From Actinacidiphila acidipaludis (lineage in GTDB: Bacteria > Actinomycetota > Actinomycetes > Streptomycetales > Streptomycetaceae), in assembly GCF_019890725.1 (NCBI RefSeq), contig NZ_JAINZZ010000035.1:1-64000 (forward strand): a stretch of 64,000 bases of DNA. The letters are read 5' to 3'. The notes below the pieces were generated by a model. It was not told the origin of the DNA and searched no databases. It saw only the letters and a list, made by a program, of their open reading frames with translations. Positions 54,708 through 64,000 of this stretch are shown piece by piece. The position numbers and the translations under genes are program-made. Position 1 is the first letter of the stretch; each line of letters opens with the position of its first letter.

Positions 54708-57331
54708 CACGGCTCCTGGGGTTCGTCCTGGAGAGTGACGGACAGTTCGCCGCCATCGGCGTCGACCAGGATGGTGACGCCCTCGCGTGCCTCGCCGCTG
54801 AGCAGGGCGCGGCCGATCCTGGTCTCGACCTCGTGCGAGATGAAGCGGCGCAGCGGCCTGGCGCCGTAGACCGGGTCGTATCCCTCAGCCGCGATCAGCC
54901 GTCGGGCCGGCTCGGTGAGGACGAGCGTGATGCGCTGCTCGGACAGGCGGTCGCGCAGCTCGGCGAGGAGCAGATCGACGATGCGCTCGATCTGGGCGAT
55001 GCCGAGCGGGTGGAAGAGGACGATGTCGTCGACGCGGTTGAGGAACTCGGGCCGGAAATGGCCGTTGAGCTCGGTCATCACCATCGCCCGCGCTTCCGGC
55101 TTGATCTCGCCGGCCTGGGTGGCGTCCTGGAGCAGGTACTGGGAGCCCAGGTTCGAGGTCATGATGACGACGGTGTTGCGGAAGTCGACGGTGCGGCCCT
55201 GCGCGTCGGTGATCCGGCCGTCGTCCAGCACCTGGAGGAGGGTGTTGAACACGTCGGCGTGCGCCTTCTCGATCTCGTCGAAGAGCACGACGGAGTAGGG
55301 CTTGCGGCGCACCGCCTCGGTGAGCTGGCCGCCCTCCTCGTAACCGACGTAGCCGGGGGGCGCGCCGACCAGGCGGCTGACGGTGTGCCTCTCCTGGTAC
55401 TCGCTCATGTCGAGGCGGATCATGTTGGTCTCGCTGTCGAACAGCGCGGCGGCCAGCGTCTTGGCCAGCTCGGTCTTCCCGACGCCGGTGGGGCCGAGGA
55501 AGATGAACGAGCCGATCGGCCGGCGCGGGTCGCGTACTCCGGAGCGGGCCCGGATCACCGCGTCGGCGACGAGCTGGACGGCCTCGTCCTGCCCGACCAC
55601 CCGCTCACGCAGGATCTCGTCCAGCTTGAGCAGCTTCTGGCGCTCGCCCTCCTGCAGCCGGGTGACGGGGATGCCGGTCCACGCGGAGACGATCTCGGCG
55701 ATCTCGTCGGCGGTGACCACCTCGCGCAGCAGCCGGGCCTCGCCCTGTTTGGCGGCGAGCTGTTCCTCCTCGGCGGCCAGGCGGCGCTCCAGTTCGCTCA
55801 CGGTTCCGTAGCGCAGCTGAGCGGCCCGGTTGAGGTCGTAGGCGCGTTCGGCCTGCTCGGCCTCCTGCCGGGCGCGCTCCAGGTCCTGGCGCAGTTCCTG
55901 GACCTTCCGAATGGCCTGGCGCTCGGCCTCCCACTGGGCGTGCTTGGCGTCCACGTCGCCCCGCAGGTCGGCCAGTTCACGCCGCAGGTCCTCCAGCCGG
56001 GCGCGGCTGGCCGGATCGGTCTCCTGCTCCAGCGCGGCCTCCTCGATCTCCAACCGGGTGGCCCGGCGGGTGAGCTCGTCGAGTTCGGCGGGCATGGAGT
56101 CGATCTCGGTCCGCAGCCGCGCGCACGCCTCGTCGACCAGGTCGATGGCCTTGTCCGGGAGGAAGCGGTCGCTGATGTAGCGGTGGCTGAGGGTGGCAGC
56201 GGCGACCAGCGCATTGTCCTGGATCTTGACGCCGTGGAAGATCTCCAGCCGCTCCCGGATGCCGCGCAGGATGGAGATGGCGTCCTCGACGGTCGGCTCG
56301 TCCACCAGCACGGTCTGGAAGCGCCGCTCCAGGGCGGCGTCGGACTCGATGTGCTTGCGGTATTCGTCGAGTGTGGTGGCGCCGATCATGTGCAGTTCGC
56401 CGCGGGCCAGCATGGGCTTGAGCATGTTGCCCGCGTCCATGGCGCCCTCGGCGGCGCCTGCCCCGACGACGGTGTGCAGTTCGTCCACGAAGAGCAGGAT
56501 CCGGCCCTCGGCGCTCTTGACCTCGGCCAGCACGGCTTTCAGCCGCTCCTCGAACTCGCCGCGGTATTTGGCTCCGGCTACCAGCGATCCCATGTCGAGC
56601 GAGAACACCGTCTTGTCCCGCAGCCCTTCGGGCACGTCGCCTCGGACGATCCGCTGGGCCAGGCCCTCGACGATAGCGGTCTTGCCGACGCCCGGTTCGC
56701 CGATGAGCACAGGGTTGTTCTTGCTCTTGCGACTGAGGATCTGGATCACCCGGCGGATCTCGGCGTCCCGGCCGATGACAGGGTCGAGGCGGCCGGTGCG
56801 GGCCTCGACGACGAGGTCGCGCCCGTACTTGTCCAGGGCCTCGTAGGCCTCTTCGGGGTTGGCGGAGGTGACCCGCTGGTTCCCGCGCACCGTGGTGAGG
56901 GCGGCGAGGAAGGAGTCCTTGCTGACGCCTTGTTCGCCGAGGCGCCGGCCGGCGGCGGTGGCCGAGCCCTCGTCCACCAGGGCGAGCACCAGGTGCTCGG
57001 TGGAGACGTACTCGTCCTTGAGCCGCCTGGCCTCCTGTTCCGCGGTCTCCAGCAGTCGAGCAAGGCGCTGGGTCACCATCACCTGGCCGGGCGTGGCGCC
57101 CGGACCGGTCGTACGCGGGCGCTTGGCGAGGTCGGCCTCGACGGCGGCGCGCAGCGCCGCCGGGTCGGCGCCGGCGTCCGCCAGCAATCGGGCCGTCAGG
57201 CCGTCCTGCTGGTCGAGCAGAGCCAACAGCAGGTGCTCCCCGTCGACCTCGGTCTGGCCCATCCGTACCGCGACGCTCTGCGCTTCCTGCAGCGCTTCCT
57301 GGGACTTCTGGGTGAGGCGGTTCATGTCCAT
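54707..57331 (-). CDS. clpB: ClpB disaggregase
   Basis: The 874-residue AAA+ protein has a Clp N-domain (1-145), the first ATPase with GEPGVGKT (about 203) and LFVDELH, the coiled-coil M domain (about 400-530) that binds DnaK, and the second ATPase with GPTGVGKT (about 605), [24 protein letters not shown] and FDEIEKAH. It pulls apart protein aggregates together with the DnaK system encoded upstream. AAGGAG is eight bases before the ATG; the start overlaps the cbpM-like stop by ten bases. It is probably a second, cluster-specific copy rather than the housekeeping gene. Confidence 0.97.
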   Translation of the reverse strand: MDMNRLTQKSQEALQEAQSVAVRMGQTEVDGEHLLLALLDQQDGLTARLLADAGADPAALRAAVEADLAKRPRTTGPGATPGQVMVTQRLARLLETAEQEARRLKDEYVSTEHLVLALVDEGSATAAGRRLGEQGVSKDSFLAALTTVRGNQRVTSANPEEAYEALDKYGRDLVVEARTGRLDPVIGRDAEIRRVIQILSRKSKNNPVLIGEPGVGKTAIVEGLAQRIVRGDVPEGLRDKTVFSLDMGSLVAGAKYRGEFEERLKAVLAEVKSAEGRILLFVDELHTVVGAGAAEGAMDAGNMLKPMLARGELHMIGATTLDEYRKHIESDAALERRFQTVLVDEPTVEDAISILRGIRERLEIFHGVKIQDNALVAAATLSHRYISDRFLPDKAIDLVDEACARLRTEIDSMPAELDELTRRATRLEIEEAALEQETDPASRARLEDLRRELADLRGDVDAKHAQWEAERQAIRKVQELRQDLERARQEAEQAERAYDLNRAAQLRYGTVSELERRLAAEEEQLAAKQGEARLLREVVTADEIAEIVSAWTGIPVTRLQEGERQKLLKLDEILRERVVGQDEAVQLVADAVIRARSGVRDPRRPIGSFIFLGPTGVGKTELAKTLAAALFDSETNMIRLDMSEYQERHTVSRLVGAPPGYVGYEEGGQLTEAVRRKPYSVVLFDEIEKAHADVFNTLLQVLDDGRITDAQGRTVDFRNTVVIMTSNLGSQYLLQDATQAGEIKPEARAMVMTELNGHFRPEFLNRVDDIVLFHPLGIAQIERIVDLLLAELRDRLSEQRITLVLTEPARRLIAAEGYDPVYGARPLRRFISHEVETRIGRALLSGEAREGVTILVDADGGELSVTLQDEPQEP

Positions 57332-57711
57332 GTCGTCGGCTCCTTGGCGGCTCTTTCGCTGCGCCGCAGTGCGGTTTCCAGGCGTTCGATGCGGTCGAGC
57401 AGGTCCACGACGACGCCGATGGCCGCGTAGTTGAGGCACAGTCCGTCCCGCAGTCGCTGCACCCGGGCGATGGCCGACGGCGCGCTCGGCCGGAACCACA
57501 ACCGCCCTCGGGCGTCACGCTCGGCGTCCACCAGCCCGAGGGCGACGAAACGGCTGACGAGTTCGGGCGGCAGTCCACTTCGGCCGGCCACTGCGGCCAT
57601 GGTGAGCTGATACGGGCTGGGACTTGTCCGGTAGATGCGCACCAGGGGATAGGCGGCCCTCGTGCCGGCCTGTCCGGTGCCTTCGGCGGGAGAACGGCGT
57701 TCGGCTCTCAT
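57322..57711 (-). CDS. MerR-like chaperone modulator (CbpM/HspR type)
   Basis: The 129-residue protein has a single MerR-like winged helix ([32 protein letters not shown], here [18 protein letters not shown] then [11 protein letters not shown]) and a C-terminal helix pair ([25 protein letters not shown]) as in CbpM, which binds CbpA-type J proteins. HspR repressors share this core, so a regulatory role is possible. It overlaps dnaJ by four bases (ATGA) and clpB by ten. Confidence 0.8.
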   Translation of the reverse strand: MRAERRSPAEGTGQAGTRAAYPLVRIYRTSPSPYQLTMAAVAGRSGLPPELVSRFVALGLVDAERDARGRLWFRPSAPSAIARVQRLRDGLCLNYAAIGVVVDLLDRIERLETALRRSERAAKEPTTWT

Positions 57712-58670
57712 GTCTGCTTCCTCGGGTCGAAGGAGGAGACGGCGGCCAGTTCCTCGAACAGCTCACGCTCGCGCGGGCTGGGCGAGGGCGGCACCATGAC
57801 CTGGATCTCGGCGTAGAGGTGCCCGGGGGAACCTTTCGGGTGTGGCATTCCCTCACCGCGCAGGCGCAGCCGGCGACCGGTGGAGGTACCGGGCGGCACA
57901 TGCACCTTGACCGTCCCGCCCGGACCGGCGACCGGAACCGTCGCCCCCAGCGCGGCCTCCCAGGCGGTGACCGGCAGGTCGACGTGGATGTCGCGCCCGA
58001 CGAGGCGGTAGCGCGGATGGGGGGCGATGCGGACCACGAGATACAGGTCCCCGGCGGATTCCGGGCCGCGGCCCCGGCCGCCCTCCCCCGCGAGCCGGAT
58101 GCGCTGCCCGTCGACGACGCCGGCCGGGATCGTGACGTCGTAGCTGCGTTCGCCTCCGGGCCCTCCCAGGGTGATCTTCCGTCGGCCGCCGCGGTAGGCC
58201 TCCTCCACACTGAGGACGAGTTCGGCTTCCTGGTCCGCGCCGGGGATCGGGCTGCCCCGCCCGGCGCCGCCGCCCCGGCCGCCGAACATGCCTTCGAAGA
58301 GGTCCTCGAAGTCCACGCCGGAGGTGTCGAACCCGGTCGACGTCCAGGTCCGGGCGCCCGCCCGGCCGCGGGCGCCTCCGAAGGGACCGCCGCGGCTTGC
58401 GCCGGCGAAGCCCTGTCCGGCCGCGACACGCTCGTCGTAGTCCTCCGGAATCTGCCGGAAGTCCGGGCCGAAGCGGTCGTAGCGGGACCGGGTGTCGGGG
58501 TCGGACAGCACGCTGTACGCCTCGTTGATCTGCTTGAAGCGCTCCTCGGCGGCCGGATCACGGTTGACGTCCGGGTGGTAGCGGCGGGCCAGGGTGCGGA
58601 ACGCCTGCTGGATCTCGGCGGCGTCGGCCGTGCGGGGGATGCCCAGCACCTCGTAGTAGTCGTCTGCCAT
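57708..58670 (-). CDS. dnaJ: DnaJ/CbpA-type co-chaperone
   Basis: The 320-residue protein has a J domain (2-68, with the HPD in RRYHPDVNRD), a Gly/Phe-rich linker and C-terminal substrate domains, without the Cys-rich zinc finger of class I DnaJ. That makes it CbpA/class B. It should deliver clients to the DnaK encoded two genes upstream. It starts seven bases after the grpE stop. Confidence 0.95.
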   Translation of the reverse strand: MADDYYEVLGIPRTADAAEIQQAFRTLARRYHPDVNRDPAAEERFKQINEAYSVLSDPDTRSRYDRFGPDFRQIPEDYDERVAAGQGFAGASRGGPFGGARGRAGARTWTSTGFDTSGVDFEDLFEGMFGGRGGGAGRGSPIPGADQEAELVLSVEEAYRGGRRKITLGGPGGERSYDVTIPAGVVDGQRIRLAGEGGRGRGPESAGDLYLVVRIAPHPRYRLVGRDIHVDLPVTAWEAALGATVPVAGPGGTVKVHVPPGTSTGRRLRLRGEGMPHPKGSPGHLYAEIQVMVPPSPSPRERELFEELAAVSSFDPRKQT

Positions 58671-58677
58671 GGCGGCC

Positions 58678-59256
58678 TCACTCCTGCTTGCGGCTGACCG
58701 CTACCGCGGCCGGCCGCAACTGGCGGCCGGCTTCGCCGTAGCCGGGCCGCAGCACCCGGACGACCGTGCCCGGAGCGGTGTCGGGTTCGTCCACCACGGA
58801 CACCACCTCGTGCTGCTCGGGGTCGAACGGCACGCCGGTCTCCTCGTGGCGGGGGTAGCCGAGGCTTCGCAGCACTTCGACGGCCTGGTCGCGTACCGCC
58901 CGGACCCCGCTGACGATCGCACCGGGATCGTCGGCGCCCGCGTGCGCGAGGGCCAGTTCGAGGTTGTCGACGACCGGGAGGAACGCCGCGGCCACTTTGG
59001 ACCGCTCGGCCTCCCGTTCCCGGGGAAGCTCGCGGGCGTAGCGCTTGCGGAGGTTGTCGACGTCGGCGAGAGCTCGCCGCCACCGGTCCTCCAACTCCTC
59101 CGCTTCAAGATTGCCGGTTCCCTGCGACCGCCCGTGCTCCCCGGTTTCGGGAGCCGTTGACGGATCCTGGGGTCCGGGCGTGCGCTCGGACGACGTCTGG
59201 TCGGGCTCGGGCGGGGGGCGGTCCTCGGCGGAACGGCTCTGTTCCTGATCCGACAT
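58678..59256 (-). CDS. grpE: GrpE nucleotide-exchange factor
   Basis: The 192-residue protein has an acidic disordered start, the long helix ELEDRWRRALADVDNLRKRY and the C-terminal beta domain with VPFDPEQHEVVSVVDEPD and VVRVLRPGY. It resets DnaK by nucleotide exchange. It starts nine bases after the dnaK stop. Confidence 0.95.
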   Translation of the reverse strand: MSDQEQSRSAEDRPPPEPDQTSSERTPGPQDPSTAPETGEHGRSQGTGNLEAEELEDRWRRALADVDNLRKRYARELPREREAERSKVAAAFLPVVDNLELALAHAGADDPGAIVSGVRAVRDQAVEVLRSLGYPRHEETGVPFDPEQHEVVSVVDEPDTAPGTVVRVLRPGYGEAGRQLRPAAVAVSRKQE

Positions 59257-59265
59257 GTGGCCGCC

Positions 59266-61170
<1,905 letters not shown>

Positions 61171-61306
61171 GGGAATCTCCTCTGTCGCGACGCGGGACCG
61201 GCCGATCGGCGCGCTGCCGGGCGTCGGAGCCGTACACACCGCACCTCTGGCCAGCCTGGCGCGGCGAGCCGCTCGGTCACTCGACCGGCGGGACCAATCC
61301 GCACCG

Positions 61307-61334
61307 CCGTTCCCGTCCGCCAGGACGGGGACGG
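61307..61334. promoter_or_regulatory. strong hairpin / dyad between dnaK and the PucR-type gene
   Basis: CCGTTCCCGTCC (61307-61318) and GGACGGGGACGG (61323-61334) form a 12-base dyad with a four-base loop; the one mismatch becomes a G-U pair in RNA. Between two divergent genes a terminator is not needed, so an operator for the PucR-type regulator is plausible. Confidence 0.45.
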
Positions 61335-61415
61335 CGTGGCTCTCAGGTGAAACCCCTGGCCGAGCGGCGTAGCGTTGAAGGTTAAAGCCGCTGTCGAGCC
61401 GCGAATGGACCTGCG

Positions 61416-63269
61416 ATGGACACTGCTCCCTTGCCGACGGCCGGGCCTCACCACCCCATCCAGCAGCCGGGGGCCGCCCGGCACACACTGCTACGGCTGG
61501 TCACGGTCATGCTCGACGGCGACGACGAGCGTGAGGTGCTGTGGGGTGCGATGGCGGCGATCGCCGCCACCGGTCCTTTCACCGCCGAAGCGGCGTACGC
61601 CGTGCACGACGGTCTGGCGCGGCGCTGCCCACCGTCCAGGGTCGCTTCCTCCGCCACCGTTCGGCCGGGGAGCGCAGCGGCAACCGGGCCGGCGGAGGTG
61701 GAGCCCACCGGTGAGGCCGCGGCTGAAGCGGCTGCCGCCGAAGAGGCGGCCGCCGACCGCCTCGACCGCCGTATCGGCGCTCTGGACGGCTACAGCCGGC
61801 ACCTGCAGGAGTTCGGCGGGCTATGGGTACAAGCCATAGCGCTGCGCTACCGGAACCACTGCCTCGGCTATCTCGTCGTCCGGTCCCCGACCTCGCCCTC
61901 GGCCGAGGAGACAGCGTTGACCGACATGCTCGCCGAGCAGACCGGGATCGTCCTCGCCCGCTTCGCCGGGAGGCGAGGAGAGCCGCCCCGCGCCCGCCCG
62001 GCGAACCCGCCCGGCGTCGAGGACCCACCCGAAACCGGGAGCACATCACGCACCACTGGCCTCGGCACGACCGTGCCCGCCCTGATCGCGCGACTCGCCC
62101 TCCACGACGCGCTCACCCGCGCCGCCGCCTCCGGCAAGGGCGAGGGCTCAATCCTCCAGATCCTGCACGACACCACGGGGTTCGCCGCCCGCACCGAGGA
62201 TCGCTTCGGCAACCCGCGGACCTGGGTGGGTCCCGGCCGGAACGAACCACAGAGATGCACCAGCGGTGCACCGCCCCCAGGGCCGGAGAACCAGCGCGAG
62301 GACGCCCTGATACAGAGCGCGCGACGCCGTCGCGGCGCCGTCCGGGACCGGGACTGGCTGGTCGCCCCCATCCAGATGGCCGGAGATCTGCTCGGCGTGG
62401 TCGCACTGGTCGATCCGAACCGGCGAGCCACGGAAGCGGACAGCTCGGCGCTCGAACAGGCCGCCCTGGTGCTGGCTCCCCTGCTCTCCCACGAGCGCAG
62501 ACTGGCCGAGCTGGAGCCCCATCTGCGCCGCGACCTGGTCAACCGGCTGATCGCGGGTGAGGCGACCGACGACGTCTTCACCCAGGCGGCAGCCCTGGGC
62601 CACGACCTGCACCGGCCGCACAACGCCGCCGCACTGGAGTGGTCCGGAACGACCGAGAGAGCCGCGCTGGGCGACGCGGTGGCCCGGGCGGCCCGGCGGC
62701 TGCACCGGGACGTGCTGGTCGGCTCTCGTGGCGCGACCACCGTCGTCCTGGAGGCCGACGAGGACCGGTGCGATGCGGGAGGCGAGCTGTACAGAGCAGT
62801 TTCCGACGAACTCGGCACCGGAGCCGGCTCGATCGGGGTCGGCGGCCGCTGCGAGGTCTTCACCGAACTTCCGCACTCCTACGATGAGGCCGTCCGCGCC
62901 CTCACCGTCCGCCGCCGTTCACAGGAACCGAACGGCAGCACCAGCTTCGAGGACCTGGGCTTGTGCCGCATGATGGGCTCCGGCGAAGGCGAACGGGAAG
63001 CCGACCGCTTCGTCGACGAATGGCTGGGACTGCTGCTGGACTACGACTCCCACCACCACACCGAGCTGGTGAGAACCCTCGCGCATTATCTGGAGAGCGG
63101 CTGCAGCTACGAAGCGACGTCCGAAACCCTCTTCATTCACCGCAGCACCGTCCGCTACCGCCTCCAGCGCATCCGCGAGATCACCGGTCACGACCTCGGC
63201 GAGGTCGAGACGCGACTCAACCTGCACATCGCCACCCGCATTCGCAACGTGCTCGACGCACCAGACTGA
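61416..63269 (+). CDS. PucR/CdaR-type helix-turn-helix regulator
   Basis: The 617-residue protein has a variable N-terminal half with two GAF-like segments (around 60-165 and 205-360, the latter with [20 protein letters not shown]), a GGDEF-like middle and the C-terminal PucR helix-turn-helix ([36 protein letters not shown], here [18 protein letters not shown] then [11 protein letters not shown]). Such regulators respond to small molecules or stress. It is divergent from the dnaK operon with a dyad between, so it is the best candidate for its regulator. Confidence 0.9.
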   Translation: MDTAPLPTAGPHHPIQQPGAARHTLLRLVTVMLDGDDEREVLWGAMAAIAATGPFTAEAAYAVHDGLARRCPPSRVASSATVRPGSAAATGPAEVEPTGEAAAEAAAAEEAAADRLDRRIGALDGYSRHLQEFGGLWVQAIALRYRNHCLGYLVVRSPTSPSAEETALTDMLAEQTGIVLARFAGRRGEPPRARPANPPGVEDPPETGSTSRTTGLGTTVPALIARLALHDALTRAAASGKGEGSILQILHDTTGFAARTEDRFGNPRTWVGPGRNEPQRCTSGAPPPGPENQREDALIQSARRRRGAVRDRDWLVAPIQMAGDLLGVVALVDPNRRATEADSSALEQAALVLAPLLSHERRLAELEPHLRRDLVNRLIAGEATDDVFTQAAALGHDLHRPHNAAALEWSGTTERAALGDAVARAARRLHRDVLVGSRGATTVVLEADEDRCDAGGELYRAVSDELGTGAGSIGVGGRCEVFTELPHSYDEAVRALTVRRRSQEPNGSTSFEDLGLCRMMGSGEGEREADRFVDEWLGLLLDYDSHHHTELVRTLAHYLESGCSYEATSETLFIHRSTVRYRLQRIREITGHDLGEVETRLNLHIATRIRNVLDAPD

Positions 63270-63433
63270 GTCGCCCCTCCCTCCACGGCCGAGGGGCCTC
63301 CAGGGGATGTGGACGGCGTCGCGGCGCCACGACCGCTGCACGGCTCGACGGTGTCTGCGGCGAGGTCGGCTGTTGCCCGACACGTCGCCACAGCGCCGAT
63401 CCACGTCGCAGGCATGGCATACATTGCCCTGCA

Positions 63434-63507
63434 ATGAGTACTGCAGAACCACGCAGCGGAACCGACGTTCCTGCGCTGCGGTCGCCGAGAGACGGCACAC
63501 GCTGATG
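63434..63507 (+). CDS. possible 23-codon leader frame
   Basis: ATG at 63434 opens STAEPRSGTDVPALRSPRDG and ends at a TGA that shares bases with the ATG of the next gene (TGATG). It could be a coupled leader or chance; there is no good ribosome site. Confidence 0.2.
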
Positions 63508-64000
63508 GGCGACCCGGAACCGACAGGTACGGCGGAGACTCCCCGGCCCGATGTCCTTCTGATCGCTGATCCAGGTTGGCCGACCGAGGTGGCCACGCGG
63601 CTCAAGGAAGACCTCGCGGATCTGCTCGCGGACATGTCGGCCGACGTGGACTGGCACATCACGGTGGAATCGAGCCCCTTGGGAGTGGTCGCGCAGAGCG
63701 ACCTGCCCCTGATGGTGCAGGCGCTCAACCAACGTCTGGAGGGGCGGACCTGGGACCTGGCGGTGTTCCTCACCGACCTGCCGTATCGCGACCAGGCCCG
63801 GCCGCTCGTCGCGATGTTGAGTCCTTCGGACCACATCGCCCTGCTCTCTCTGCCTTCCCTGGGCCTGTTCCGTGTTCCGCGTCGCGTTCGCGATGCCACG
63901 CTGGGTGTCCTCACCGAACTCCTTCCCGAGGCCTCAGGCAGCACGCGGGTTCCCGGACGGATCCAGGACGCGGGTCAGCGGCGGAATTACGTTCTGCCCG
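63505..64000 (+). CDS. unrecognised protein, cut by the window edge
   Basis: At least 165 residues are encoded: PDVLLIADPGWPTEVATRL near the start, then WHITVESSPLGVV, then TWDLAVFLTDLPYRDQARPL, with no stop before the end. The alternating strands and helices suggest a Rossmann-like domain. Similar N-termini occur in actinobacterial hypothetical membrane proteins, from memory only. Codon use is typical, so it is a real gene. Confidence 0.7.
   Translation, partial: MGDPEPTGTAETPRPDVLLIADPGWPTEVATRLKEDLADLLADMSADVDWHITVESSPLGVVAQSDLPLMVQALNQRLEGRTWDLAVFLTDLPYRDQARPLVAMLSPSDHIALLSLPSLGLFRVPRRVRDATLGVLTELLPEASGSTRVPGRIQDAGQRRNYVLP

Noticed and set aside
54833-57430. Long plus-strand open frame opposite clpB
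   Set aside because: It is the antisense shadow of a well-supported gene. High GC keeps stop codons out of the complementary frames; no domain is seen.
61171-61415. CIRCE or HAIR heat-shock elements upstream of dnaK
   Set aside because: I looked for TTAGCACTC and CTTGAGT-type arms and found neither; only the GC dyad is present.

Overview
The window looks like an accessory part of a Streptomyces chromosome. GC is very high throughout, third codon positions are almost always G or C, GTG and TTG starts are common, and the protein families are typical of that genus: a large LuxR-type ATPase regulator, SpoIIE phosphatases with an HATPase, an MmyB-type XRE regulator, a caspase-STAND-WD40 protein and an LCP remnant. 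No rRNA, tRNA, CRISPR array or natural-product core gene was seen. Many genes are broken or fused to pieces of other genes, and two IS elements are nested, so the region has been reshuffled.

Layout. 1-5.3 kb: an unknown protein, two SpoIIE-type proteins (one apparently a dead phosphatase) and a VOC protein. 5.5-13 kb: an MFS exporter divergent from an HxlR regulator with an inverted-repeat operator, an alcohol dehydrogenase, a LysE exporter, a SnoaL-like protein, a pentapeptide-repeat membrane protein, and two pieces of MDR oxidoreductases. 12.5-18.7 kb: an NAD(P)-binding protein divergent from a TetR regulator, facing an MMPL transporter-response regulator-histidine kinase operon. The same operator and promoter layout lies upstream of the NAD(P)-binding gene and of the MMPL operon, which suggests one TetR regulon. 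19.2-27.4 kb: a 999-aa LuxR-type regulator, a secreted protein resembling an S8 protease without its catalytic domain, an intact S53 (sedolisin) protease and a methyltransferase.

27.5-32.3 kb holds the most striking system: a 1454-aa caspase-STAND-WD40 protein translationally coupled to a small EACC1-type protein. This is the architecture of predicted NTP-dependent conflict or cell-suicide systems. 32.4-37.9 kb: a SpoIIE relic, small secreted and monooxygenase proteins, an SDR divergent from an XRE regulator, an HxlR relic, a DUF308 membrane protein and a lipid-kinase-like protein. 38.2-39.4 kb: broken LCP and sensor-kinase genes fused together. 39.3-43.7 kb: a second MMPL-regulator-kinase operon in the same gene order as the first. 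44-47.6 kb: a broken Ser/Thr kinase, a lipoprotein and a beta-lactamase-like hydrolase. 47.9-51.6 kb: an IS graveyard with a truncated IS5-type gene, an IS3-family element and an intact IS256-family element inserted near the 3' end of the IS3 transposase.

51.7-61.2 kb is one long minus-strand stress operon: dnaK, grpE, a CbpA-type dnaJ, cbpM/merR-like, clpB, thioredoxin, a UBP-type zinc finger, a cyclic-nucleotide-binding/thioredoxin-reductase-like fusion, and a DUF1931 histone-fold protein, with overlaps or very short gaps between most genes. A PucR-type regulator is divergent from it across a strong hairpin and is the obvious candidate regulator. The window ends inside an unrecognised gene.
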